Shown here piece by piece: positions 11,140 to 19,823 of a DNA stretch of 64,000 bases. Numbering within the stretch: position 1 is the stretch's first letter; each line of letters begins with the position of its first letter. The position numbers and the translations under genes are program-made. The DNA is from Zanthoxylum bungeanum. Its lineage: Eukaryota; Streptophyta; Magnoliopsida; Sapindales; Rutaceae. Location of the stretch: assembly GCA_019454045.1 (NCBI GenBank), contig SKCR01038133.1, forward strand, positions 62,001 through 126,000, given 5' to 3'. The notes under the pieces were generated by a model, which ran no database searches, was not told where the DNA came from, and saw nothing but the letters and a program-made list of their open reading frames with translations.

Positions 11140-11815
11140 TTTTGGGGATGAGTCCCAAGGTCGAGGCCCACATCGTCAGAGTGTTGGAATGAATCCCGGG
11201 GTTGAGGCCCATGTCAGCAATTTCAGAAATGAGTCACAGGGCGAGGCCCGTATCTGTATCAGTCTGGGGGCGGCCCATATCAATATCAGTTTAGGGCCGA
11301 GGCCCACATCAGCAGAATTTTGGAATGAATCCCAGGGCCGAGGCCCACATCAGCAGAATTTTGGAATGAATCCAGGGAATGAATCCCAGGGTCGAGGCCC
11401 ACATCAGCAGAATTTTGGAATGGATCCAGGGAATGAATCCCAGGGCCGAGGCCCGCATCAGCAAAATTTTGGAATGAATCCGAGGGTCGAGGCCCACATC
11501 AGCATCAATCTGGGGGCGAGGCCCATGACAGTAGCAGTTGGGGCCGAGGCCCACTTCAGCAATCAGTTTTGGGGATGAGTCCCAAGGGTCGAGGCCCACA
11601 TCAGCATCAATCTGGGGGCGAGGCCCATGTCAGTAGCAGTTGGGGCCGAGGCCCACTTCAACATCAGTTTTGGGGATGAGTCCCAAGGTCGAGGCCCACA
11701 TCAAACACAGTTTGGGAATGAGTCCCAGGGTCGAGGCCCACATTACATCAGTATCAGTCTTGCCGGGTATGGCATTCTGGGGGCGAGGCCCACATTACAT
11801 CAGATCAGTTCTGTC
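11140..11815 (+). repeat. Tandem array 1 (GAGGCCCACATCAG units)
   Basis: About a dozen irregular units of roughly 35-60 bp contain GGG(C/T)CGAGGCCCACATCAG. The central GGGCCGAGGCCC is self-complementary. The array is open in more than one frame only because it lacks stops. The encoded peptides are repeat artefacts. Confidence 0.85.
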
Positions 11816-11824
11816 GAGAATGGC

Positions 11825-12265
11825 ACTCCGAGAATGAAGATATAGTCCGGGAATGGACAGCTCGAGAATGAACAAGCCGAGAATGGCAATCCAAGAATGG
11901 AGCAGAGTTCAAGAATGAACAAGCCGGGAATGGCAATCCAAGAATGGAGCAGAGTTCAAGAATGAACAAGCCGGGAATGGCACTCCAAGAATGGAAGCAC
12001 GGTTCGGAAATGGACCACTCTCATATCAGTAACGGTTCGGAAATGGACCACTCTCTTATCAGCAATGGTTCAGAAATGGACCACTCTCATATCAGGCATG
12101 GTTCGAAATGGACTATCTCTCATCAGCAACGGTTCGGAAATGGACCATCATCTCACTAGCCGGAAATGGCACTCCGAAAATGGAGCACGGTTCGAAATGG
12201 ACCATCATCTCATCACTCGCCGAAAATGGCACTCCGAAAATGGAGCACGTTCGAAATGAACCATC
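11825..12265 (+). repeat. Tandem array 2 (GGAATGGCACTCC / GAAATGGACCA units)
   Basis: Repeats of about 35-50 bp alternate GGAATGGCA(C/A)TCC and TTCGGAAATGGACCA followed by CTCATATCAG. The CATATCAG tail is shared with arrays 1 and 3, which suggests a common origin by local amplification and divergence. Confidence 0.8.
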
Positions 12266-13345
12266 ATCGCAACAGTTCGGGAACAAAGCCCAGAGGAATA
12301 AAGCCTCATATCAGTATAAGTTTGAGAACAAAGCTCAAAGGGGAAGAAAGCCTCATGTCAGTACAGTCCGGGAATAAAGCTCGGGAGGAATAAAGCCTCA
12401 TATCAGCACAGTTCAGGAACAAAGCCCAGAGGAAGAAAGCCTCATATCAGTATAAGTTTGAGAACAAAGCTCAAAGGGGAAGAAAGCCTCATGTCAGTAC
12501 AGTCCGGAATAAAGCTCGGGAGGAATAAAGCCTCATATCAGCACAGTTCGGGAACAAAGCCCAGAGGAAGAAAGCCTCATATCAGTATAAGTTTGAGAAC
12601 AAAGCTCAAAGGGGAAGAAAGCCTCATGTCAGTACAGTTCGGGAACGAAGCCCAGGGGAATAAAGCCTCATATCAACACAGTTCGGGAACAAAGCCCAGG
12701 GGAAGAAAGCCTCATATCAATATAAGTTTGAGAACAAAGCTCAAGGGGAAGAAAGCCTCATGTCAGTACAGTTCGGGAATAAAGCCCAGGGGAATAAAGC
12801 CTCATATCAACACAGTTCGGGAACAAAGCCCAAGGGAATAAAGCCTTATATCAGTATAGTTTGAGAACAAAGCTCAAGGGGAAGAAGCCTCATGTCGGTA
12901 TAGTTCGGGAATAAAGCTCGGGAGGAATAGAGCCTCATCTCAACAGTTCGGGAATAAAGCTCGGGAGGAATAAAGCCTCATCTCAACAGTTCGAGAATAG
13001 AGCTCGGGATGAATAAAGCCTCATATCAGCACAGTTCGGGAACAAAGCCCAGAGGAAGAAAGCCTCATATCAGTATAAGTTTGAGAACAAAGCTCAAAGG
13101 GGAAGAAAGCCTCATGTCAGTACAGTCCGGGAATAGAGCTCGGGAGGAATAAAGCCTCATACCAGCACAGTTCGGGAACAAAGCCCAAAGGAAGAAAGCC
13201 TCATATCAGTATAAGTTTGAGAACAAAGCTCAAAGGGGAAGAAAGCCTCATGACAGTACAGTCCGGGAATAAAGCTCGGGAGGAATAAAGCCCCATATCA
13301 GCACAGTTCGGGAATAAAGCCCGGAGGAATAAAGCCTCATCTCAG
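12266..13345 (+). repeat. Tandem array 3 with higher-order structure (~136 bp)
   Basis: Subunits of about 43-46 bp, all ending AAAGCCTCAT(A/G)TCAG, occur in the order A-B-C. The B subunit (GTTTGAGAACAAAGCTCAA) starts near 12320, 12456, 12591, 12726, 12859, 13079 and 13215. Spacing is 133-136 bp apart from one 220-bp gap that holds extra C subunits. A 127-codon open frame at 12458-12841 is only the array read through. Confidence 0.9.
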
Positions 13346-13548
13346 TACAATACACGAAAGATGCCGAAAATGGCGCTCTAAAAATAGAGCACGGTTCGGG
13401 AATGAACCAGGGGTCGCAGCACCTCACCACCAAATCAACGCAACTCAACACATGGTAAGTCAAGTGGCAGCTGGCGAGCCAGGTAAGTAGAAATGCATTG
13501 CATAACTTTGATAGGATTGTCACTGTTGCACATTACACAAGTCCCATC

Positions 13549-13562
13549 AAAGTGGGGGCGAC
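13549..13562 (+). other. Polypurine tract of the Ogre/Tat-like element
   Basis: AAAGTGGGGGCGAC lies immediately 5' of the right LTR start (TGTAGGC). It matches the form typical of Ogre/Tat plus-strand primers. Confidence 0.85.
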
Positions 13563-15892
13563 TGTAGGCACTGCATTTTTACACATAAAACCCTATGATG
13601 AGTCTCATTTTGGAGACACTACCTTTTAAGTCACGGAGGTCACGGGAAACGGACATCGGAAGGGGAAATTCAGAATAAACAAGGTTCACTGTTTTCGTTC
13701 GTGCTACGTTCGTGTTTACGTTCGAACGTCAAACGGATTGCGGGCGTTCGTGCCGCGTTCGAGGAAGCGTTCGAAAGGTGTGGTGTCGGTAATCTGGTTT
13801 TGCTGCTAGCCTCACATCCAGCCCGATTAGCCCCCCAAAGCCCATAAAACACATCCCAATTTAAATGAATAAATATAATTAAAACATTAACTAAATAAGA
13901 TAATAATTAAATTAATTAAATAATTAAATAAAACATATACCAAACATAAAATAAACAATTACCAACTTAAACTAAAATCATGCCTAAATTAAACAAATCA
14001 CACACTAAATCAAAATATAATCATACCAAGATAAAATCAATCAACCAATTATATTCCCAATCTAATAAGATTATTCCCAAACTTAAAATATTGTATTCCT
14101 AATCCAAGCCAATCAAATATTTAACCTTCCCTATCTAGCCAAGATTTGTCCCCCCTCAATCTTTGACTTCCCTTAACCAAACCAAATCAAATCTCTTGAC
14201 TTCCCTTAACCAAACCAAATCAAATTCCTTTCCTTGTCAAGCCTAACCCTTTGCCTATAAAAAGAACCCTTCACCAACCTTCTCAACCCTAGCTAGCTAG
14301 CCCCTAACTCATACACAACACACATAAAAATTACAGGAGGAACACACCCAAGGAAACAATAAGCAAAAGATAAAGAGGAAAAGGCAGCGAAACCACAAGG
14401 AAATAATAGCAAAAGATAACGAACGAGAACAGTGAACCAGTGAACCAGGAGAGTTGCGGAGCATCCCCCCTTCCGACGATCGTGTACCGTACATCCGAGA
14501 GATGATTTAAAAGGTTAGACCTGAGGGTACCTTTTCATTAGTTTATATTCGTTTTATTATTATTATTATTGCATTCTATTCGCATGAGAGTCGTTTATGG
14601 AAGCATGTTGTGGCTTGAATGAAATGGAAGAGTGTCGTCTCTTGTGGTATATAGGATGGAAACCCAGACGTAAATTCCGTAGCCGAATCCGAATGGACGG
14701 TAGTGCGGTCTGTACATGGGACACAACTCCACGTACCACTTGAGTAAACGGCACATTCTCTTGTTTTGTGTTGCTTTTATGTATTTATTTTTGTCATTTA
14801 AATTCTGCATGTTGCTTATTTATGCATGACTCAATCGAGCGCATGGGCTTAGTAAGTGCGATGTGAGATCCCCTATGGGGAGGGGTTAAAGCCTTTACCA
14901 CGATGCTTTGCCGCGCCGGTTGATGTGTGTTCGGTTGGACGCAAGACACGTTCAATCGGACATACTTAGGATAGTATGATTGTCTTTGTGTTTGTATGCA
15001 TGATGTGATGTGACGCGCATGGGCTTAGTATGTTGGTCTAAAGGTCCTCTCTTTGAGAGATCAAGAGCCCCCATAAGGCCACCTTTACGGCAGTACTTCG
15101 CGCCCCCTTTATTTTGATGTTTATGCATTTTTGCCCATTTCATGCATCAGGTCCGTGTCCGTTCGAACGCGTTCACGAACGCAATTCGAACGCGCATACA
15201 TTTCGCCTTATCATGCATCAGGTCTCATTTCCGTTCGAACGCGTTAACAAACGCCATACGAACGTGAACATTCTGTTCCATTTCCGTTCGAACGCGTTTA
15301 CGAACGCTACTCGAACGCGAGCATTCTGTCTCATTTCCGTTCGAACGCGTTTACGAACGCCACACGAACGCGCACACACTGAACCGAGTCTGTCTTATCG
15401 TGTTCATGCATAATTGCCTCTTGGTTGATCTTTCTGTGTTATATAGCCAACTGTATTATTTGTATTCAAGCATGATTAGGTTGCTAACATGTTATTTGGT
15501 TAATAGGTTCATGAGATAGTACTCAAGCATGATTATGTTGTTCTTAGTTTTCCATATCATAGGATTGAAATATGTTCATGAGATTGCCATGTGATGTTGC
15601 ATGTTGTGATGAACTTGTTGATGTATGCATATGAATTTAGAAGCATGATGATATCTTTGGAAATAAATGTTATTTAAGCCTAGTTAAATTATCACATAAA
15701 TCCTTTTATTACAAGTGACATAAGTAAGGGACCATTCCGAACCCAACGGTTTGAGGTCTTCCCTTGCGAGGGGTGAGTGCGGCCTTAAATCTTTGTCCGG
15801 TTCACACCGGGTGGCGACTCCATGTTATTCAGTACTTCCCAAACTAGTGCCGCGAGCCTAGGAACGGCGTCGCCCAGGTCCTGTGTCCCACA
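13563..15892 (+). repeat. Right (3') LTR of the Ogre/Tat-like element
   Basis: Near-identical to 7459-9779, including the TATA-like site (14255-14264) and the CpG palindrome cluster (15159-15374). It ends CCCACA at 15892, followed by the ACGGG duplication. Confidence 0.93.
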
Positions 15893-15897
15893 ACGGG

Positions 15898-16891
15898 TAG
15901 TAAAAAAAAAAAACTAAATAAAATAAAAGACATAAAGTAAAATATTGAAAATTAAATACTGAAAAGTAAATTGCTGAAAAGTAAATTGCTGAAAGTAAAT
16001 TACTGAAAAGTAAATGCTGAAAATAAATTACTGAAAAGTAAATGCTAAAAGTAAATTGCTGAAAATTAAAGAAAGAAAAGTAATGTGCATAAAAGTAAAT
16101 TACGTAAAGTAAAAATTGAAAAGTAAAGAAAAGAAAGTGCGAAAGCGGAAATTAATTACTGAAAGCTGTAAATAAACAAACAAGATACAATCTTCCTAGT
16201 ATTCTTAAGGAATTCCTTAGAAGAAAGTATGAATTTTACAAATGAAATGGTTTGGTATTTATAGGCAAAATTTTGCCTCCATCAAATCATCCACCAAATC
16301 AATTATGAATTGCTCCACTAATTGCTCCACTAATTGTTCCACCAAATCCATTATTAATTGCTCCACTAATCTCTTATCATGTTTGGTGATGATTTGATCA
16401 TTTTTATTATTTATTTATTTATTTATTTTTTTGCTTTGAAAATGATTGAAAGTGACTTTAATAATACACACAACACACTTCTGGATGGTTCATCAACTTC
16501 GGGCATGAAATCGTCAGAATTCGAAATTATTTTGTCTTTCAAAGCTGTAGATCTTCGAGTCGTCTTTAATCTGGAACTTGAATCAGCTCAATCCGATATC
16601 AGAGTAAAAAAGTTTTCCCAAAATACAACAGATGCGCAAAATTGGAATTTCCAAAACTGCACTTCGTCAAAAACGCCCTTTCAAGTTTCCAATCTCCAAA
16701 ATTAAAATATCAAGTCCAATAATTACCCTTATTTGACCCATATTTCGTCCTAAATGATTTCATTGAGATCCGATAGTATTTTATCGTGCAAAATAAACTA
16801 AACACATCAAAACGTTCATCAAACCCGAGAAACTAAACAAAATATTTAGTTAAAGGGGCGGTAAATATTGATATATTTTCCGCTCATCACA
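15898..16891 (-). repeat. Athila/Tat-type 3' LTR, second part
   Basis: Continues the interrupted LTR. It aligns with 22988-23566 up to about 16476 and then extends some 415 bp that the truncated right LTR lacks. On the minus strand it begins TGTGATGAGCGG, directly after the polypurine tract. The block 15905-16165 is built of GAAAAGTAAATTGCT-like short repeats. Confidence 0.88.
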
Positions 16892-16929
16892 CCACCCCAA
16901 CCTAACATTTTGCTAGTCCTCGAGCAAAA
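16892..16929 (-). other. Polypurine tract with upstream hairpin
   Basis: On the minus strand a perfect 7-bp stem (TTTTGCT / AGCAAAA, loop with CGAGGACT) is followed by TTAGGTTGGGGTGG and then the LTR start TGTGATG. The polypurine tract and LTR junction fit Athila/Tat-type elements. A similar hairpin plus purine module recurs at 18118-18157. Confidence 0.85.
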
Positions 16930-18117
16930 CAATAAAATAAAATACAAGAACAATTAAATTAAACTAAGTCACTTTCGTAGGGATCACGTTGCATTTAGCA
17001 TATGCAACAAGCCTTTAAACCCCTAGGTGTCCCTAGTGGACGAGTTATAGTCTCGTGAGGGCTTACAGCAACGATACCCACAAACGTTTTAAAAAAGTAA
17101 AAAGGTAGTGAAACTAATGCACACAAAATCAAAAAGACAAGAGAAAAGAGAATAAAGGAAGTTAGTGACTAATCAGGTGAAACTTCTACTCCAAGTTACT
17201 AGTTGTTTTGTTTCTTCTCTAAACAAATTTCTAATTACCGAATAAGTAAATTCTCCGATTATATTTATCATTCTCCATATACACACCCAACAAGTATTAA
17301 TCAATCTCATTTTTAACCACAACAGTCACAAATGTAGTTGAAAGAGAGTAATATTTTGTCCTAAAGTTCTATCAGATTTCACACCTTTTTTATGGCAATG
17401 GAATATTTTTTCTGATTTTTTCTGATTTTTTTTTTTTTATTTTTTTATTTATATACAATATCTTCCATCTATGTAACGAGTATTAGGTCGGTAGCTCCCA
17501 AACCAGTTGGCTTTAGGGCACCAGGTGTTAAGACACCCCTACGGACTTAATTACTCAGACTTCAGATATATATATATTTGCAGCATCTTTGATCCATCTA
17601 GCGAGCTTTGGGCCAGTGACTCCCAAACCAGTTGGTTTTAGGGCACTAAGTGTTAAAACACCCTTACAGACTTAATAACTCGGATCTCAGATTTTTTTTT
17701 TTACTCCATCACTTTTTGAGATGTTTTCTCCAATTAAACTAGAGCACTAAATATTATAAACTTTTCAATTACAACTCATGTTTGTATGTTACTATGCATG
17801 TTGATAATATCTGCTAATTGAGCATATGAAGATCATTTTTTAGTCAGTATTATGGAGAATTCACAATTTAAATAATTCAAAAGGAAATAAACAAAAATTA
17901 ACTTGTTCCGATTTAGGTTTGAGATACGTCTCAGGAGTGAAAACTCATCACTGCTATCTCTTACCAATTTCACCTTTTTAGTCAAAATAAAAACACAAAA
18001 ACAAAATATTTTTGTGTATTTTTGAAAAATTTTCAATTTTTTTTGTATTTTTTCGAAAAAATTTGGACTAAAAATAAAACAACACACAAACTAAAAACAA
18101 GGTACTGATCAACTAAT
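16930..18117 (-). other. Long 3' non-coding region of the Athila/Tat-type element
   Basis: Between the two purine modules there is no convincing gene. An 84-codon minus frame at 17833-18087 is low-complexity and hydrophobic and resembles nothing I know. The segment contains a diverged duplication (separate entry). Confidence 0.6.
17465..17693. repeat. Two diverged ~110-bp tandem copies
   Basis: Copies at about 17465-17570 and 17588-17693 share CTCCCAAACCAGTTGG, TTTAGGGCAC, GTGTTAA and ACAC CC..ACGGACTTAA-like blocks in the same order. They are separated by short AT-rich spacers. Confidence 0.8.
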
Positions 18118-18157
18118 TCCCTCCCCCAAACCTAAATTAGACATTGTCCCCAATGTC
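18118..18157 (-). other. Second hairpin plus polypurine module
   Basis: On the minus strand GACATTG-GGGA-CAATGTC forms a perfect 7-bp stem with a 4-base loop. It is followed by TTTAGGTTTGGGGGAGGG. Order and spacing parallel the true polypurine tract at 16892-16929. It could be a second plus-strand primer or a remnant of an earlier element end. It lies about 60 bp downstream of the LOG stop codon. Confidence 0.6.
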
Positions 18158-18217
18158 TTAAAAAGTAGAAGAAGAGTTTAGAAAATAATACCTGGTTAGC
18201 TGAAATTCTATAGGAAA

Positions 18218-18873
18218 TTAAAGGTTAAGATCCAGATTAACACGACGCCTCTTACCACGATCGTCCTCGGACCAATTTATCTTTGAAAGGATATAGTCAA
18301 CTCGTGATTCATAGGCTATGAGTTGGTCTATTAGATCCGGAGCAGTTCTGGCAGTAAAGAGAAGTTCTTTCAAAGGTTTTGACACGAACCCATTTCTCCT
18401 CTCCGGCATCATCAAGAAACACACAAAGAAAATCATAAATCCATCAACGTTGTACAACCCAATTGGTTTCTGGTGTATGTTCAGGTTCGCCCAAGATAGC
18501 ACAATAAAAATTTCCTCCAATGTACCAAGCCACCTGGCAAAGCAATAAAAGTATCAGCACAGTTAATCATTTCTACCAAACGTTCATACATACCTGCCAC
18601 GATCAGTTCCTCTCCGTTTGATGGTTCAATAAGATTTGCTTCTGCCATGGGTTTTGGGATGATTCCCAAAACGTGACTGCCTCCTTCTTGTACAGCTTTT
18701 GAAACGATCCCCATAAGTCCAAGATTGCCTCCGCCATATACTAAGTGCATATTCCTTGCAGCTAAGACTCGACCCAATTCATGTGCTGCTTCTACGTATT
18801 GTGGCATAGTACCGACACTAGTACCGCAAAACACACAGATGTTCTCAATTCGTCTTCTTGAAGTGGCTTCCAT
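18218..18873 (-). pseudogene. LOG: Captured LONELY GUY (LOG) cytokinin-activating enzyme, frameshifted
   Basis: LOG enzymes are cytosolic phosphoribohydrolases that release active free-base cytokinins from cytokinin riboside 5'-monophosphates. The first frame (from MEATSRRR, with another ATG upstream at 18912) shows ICVFCGTS, the phosphate-binding LVYGGGNLGLMG and FIALPGG. A single missing base near 18525 then moves the frame. The second frame carries LEEIFIVLSWA and KPIGLYNVDGF, so the signature PGGxGTxxE spans the break. It ends at 18218 after about 215 residues, the usual LOG length. Host LOG genes have several introns as I recall. This copy has none, which fits capture from mRNA. The lysine of the usual RK pair (here MYERLVEM) is replaced by leucine, and the C-terminal third diverges from typical LOGs. 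It lies between the unknown ORF and the 3' end of the retroelement, in the same orientation. Confidence 0.88.
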
Positions 18874-18941
18874 TTTTATATGTATTTCTTTCTCAACTCT
18901 GGATGCCTTCAAAAGTGCAATGACGGGCTGAATTTATAGTA

Positions 18942-18965
18942 CCTGAAAAAGGTGAGTAAAAATAG
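18942..18965 (-). promoter_or_regulatory. Splice-acceptor-like site upstream of the LOG copy
   Basis: On the minus strand a T-rich stretch ends CTTTTTCAG followed by GTACTATAAA, about 30 bases before the first possible ATG and 70 before the preferred one. The same CAG/GT pattern precedes the other two coding units. Confidence 0.4.
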
Positions 18966-19132
18966 CACAAGTATCTTCCAGAGGACGATTAGTAGCGAAA
19001 TAATATCGTGATAGTCAAAAAGGTCTGGATCCTGTCGGAGAAAATAAAAGAAAACAACAAAACAAATTACAATTATTAAGAAAAGACAAAGAGATATAAT
19101 ATTTACAAGAAAAGTAATGGCTTGATTGACGT

Positions 19133-19684
19133 CTATGCGTCAGGGACAAGCTTCCCATCCAATTTTCTTATAAACTGGCAAACATGGTCTTTTTGAGTCA
19201 GATTCCCAAGACTTAATTGTTGTCTTTCTTTTTGGAATTGTGTATGTAATTTACGAATGGCTATGTGAACATATCCACTAGGATGCGTCTCAAGAGTTGA
19301 AGATATATCATCTAAAGACTCCTTACTCAAGCCATCCCTAATGAATTTAATTTTATCTTCGCGATTATCAGACACCATTCCTAAAGAACGACAACGAGAA
19401 TTGCAATTCCAGCGTGCACATTTGTAACAAACACCCATTTGCTTAGCTCTACGTTTCTTTGCATAGGTGTTTCTTCCAAAACCAGGCAGATGTGAAATAA
19501 AAGAGTCAGAAGACTCACCTGCCAATCGGACCCGTGCTTCAATTAACCAACGAATGTCAGTAGGAATACCTTTAATCATCAGTAATCTCATCCGTTCCAA
19601 GCGAGCTTTGTAAACTTTCATCAGAGATTTTTTTTGAGGGAGAGAAGGAAATTGCTTGCGAAGATTTGCGATAGCTTCTTTCAT
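19133..19684 (-). CDS. Accessory ORF of the retroelement, 183 aa, unknown function
   Basis: I do not recognise this protein. The start at 19684 (MKEAIANLRK) is preferred because a splice-acceptor-like site ends 16 bases upstream. A longer reading from 19735 would translate the T-rich tract as a hydrophobic leader. The product is basic. Residues 1-60 look helical (LRKQFPSLPQKK, KARLERMRLL). A cysteine cluster CYKCARWNCNSRC (C-x2-C-x4-C-x3-C) follows near residues 100-112, preceded by KKRRAKQ, and the C-terminus is helical and charged. The cluster suggests metal or nucleic-acid binding, but this is inference. The frame is intact, unlike the adjacent LOG copy. It sits directly downstream of the integrase C-terminal end, where Athila-type elements carry an env-like ORF. 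No transmembrane segment is seen. Confidence 0.65.
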   Translation of the reverse strand: MKEAIANLRKQFPSLPQKKSLMKVYKARLERMRLLMIKGIPTDIRWLIEARVRLAGESSDSFISHLPGFGRNTYAKKRRAKQMGVCYKCARWNCNSRCRSLGMVSDNREDKIKFIRDGLSKESLDDISSTLETHPSGYVHIAIRKLHTQFQKERQQLSLGNLTQKDHVCQFIRKLDGKLVPDA

Positions 19685-19700
19685 CTTGAAATGACTAAAC

Positions 19701-19730
19701 CTGCAAAAATTAAACACACAAAAAATAAAA
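19701..19730 (-). promoter_or_regulatory. Splice-acceptor-like site upstream of the accessory ORF
   Basis: On the minus strand a strongly T-rich tract ends TTTTTGCAG followed by GTTTAGTC, 16 bases before the ATG at 19684. By base composition it is the best acceptor in the element. Confidence 0.5.
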
Positions 19731-19761
19731 CACACCAGATCACAATATATACAAAAATTGC

Positions 19762-19785
19762 ATGGGTTGCCTCCCTGCTAGCGCT
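19762..19785 (-). other. Conserved Athila/Tat motif downstream of integrase
   Basis: On the minus strand AGCGCTAGCAGGGAGGCAAC and the following CCAT fall shortly after the integrase stop codon. From memory, an AGCGCT...GGGAGGCAACCCA block occurs at the same place in many plant Athila/Tat elements. Its role is unknown to me. It helps classify the element. Confidence 0.7.
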
Positions 19786-19823
19786 AAGTTTAGAGTCGTC
19801 AACCAGACTTGACTTCTCGAACG

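Larger units (their letters stand above)
7459..15892 (+). mobile_element. Ogre/Tat-like non-coding LTR retrotransposon (LARD), TSD ACGGG
   Basis: A complete 8434-bp element has 2321- and 2330-bp LTRs that look about 98-99% identical by eye, a primer site right after the left LTR, a polypurine tract right before the right LTR, and exact 5-bp duplications ACGGG at 7454-7458 and 15893-15897. The 3.8-kb interior has no gag or pol frame and is largely tandem repeats. It is therefore a large retrotransposon derivative mobilised by an autonomous relative. The high LTR identity implies recent insertion. A related LTR in reverse orientation begins at 62359. Confidence 0.93.

Noticed and set aside
11129..11578. 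149-codon frame rich in Gly-Pro-His repeats
   Set aside because: Same reason: array 1 happens to lack stops; the opposite strand is open too.
12458..12841. 127-codon plus-strand frame, Lys/Arg-rich repeats
   Set aside because: It is the tandem array read through; unit changes do not respect codons and no start context or domain is present.
11140..13345. CRISPR-like array
   Set aside because: Plant nuclear context; units are contiguous and related rather than identical repeats with unique spacers.
16379..16705. 108-codon frame in the Athila/Tat-type LTR
   Set aside because: LTR sequence; the matching part of the other LTR does not preserve it.
17833..18087. Third accessory ORF (84 codons) in the Athila/Tat-type element
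   Set aside because: Low-complexity Phe/Ile/Lys-rich translation of T-rich DNA, no acceptor or context like the other units.
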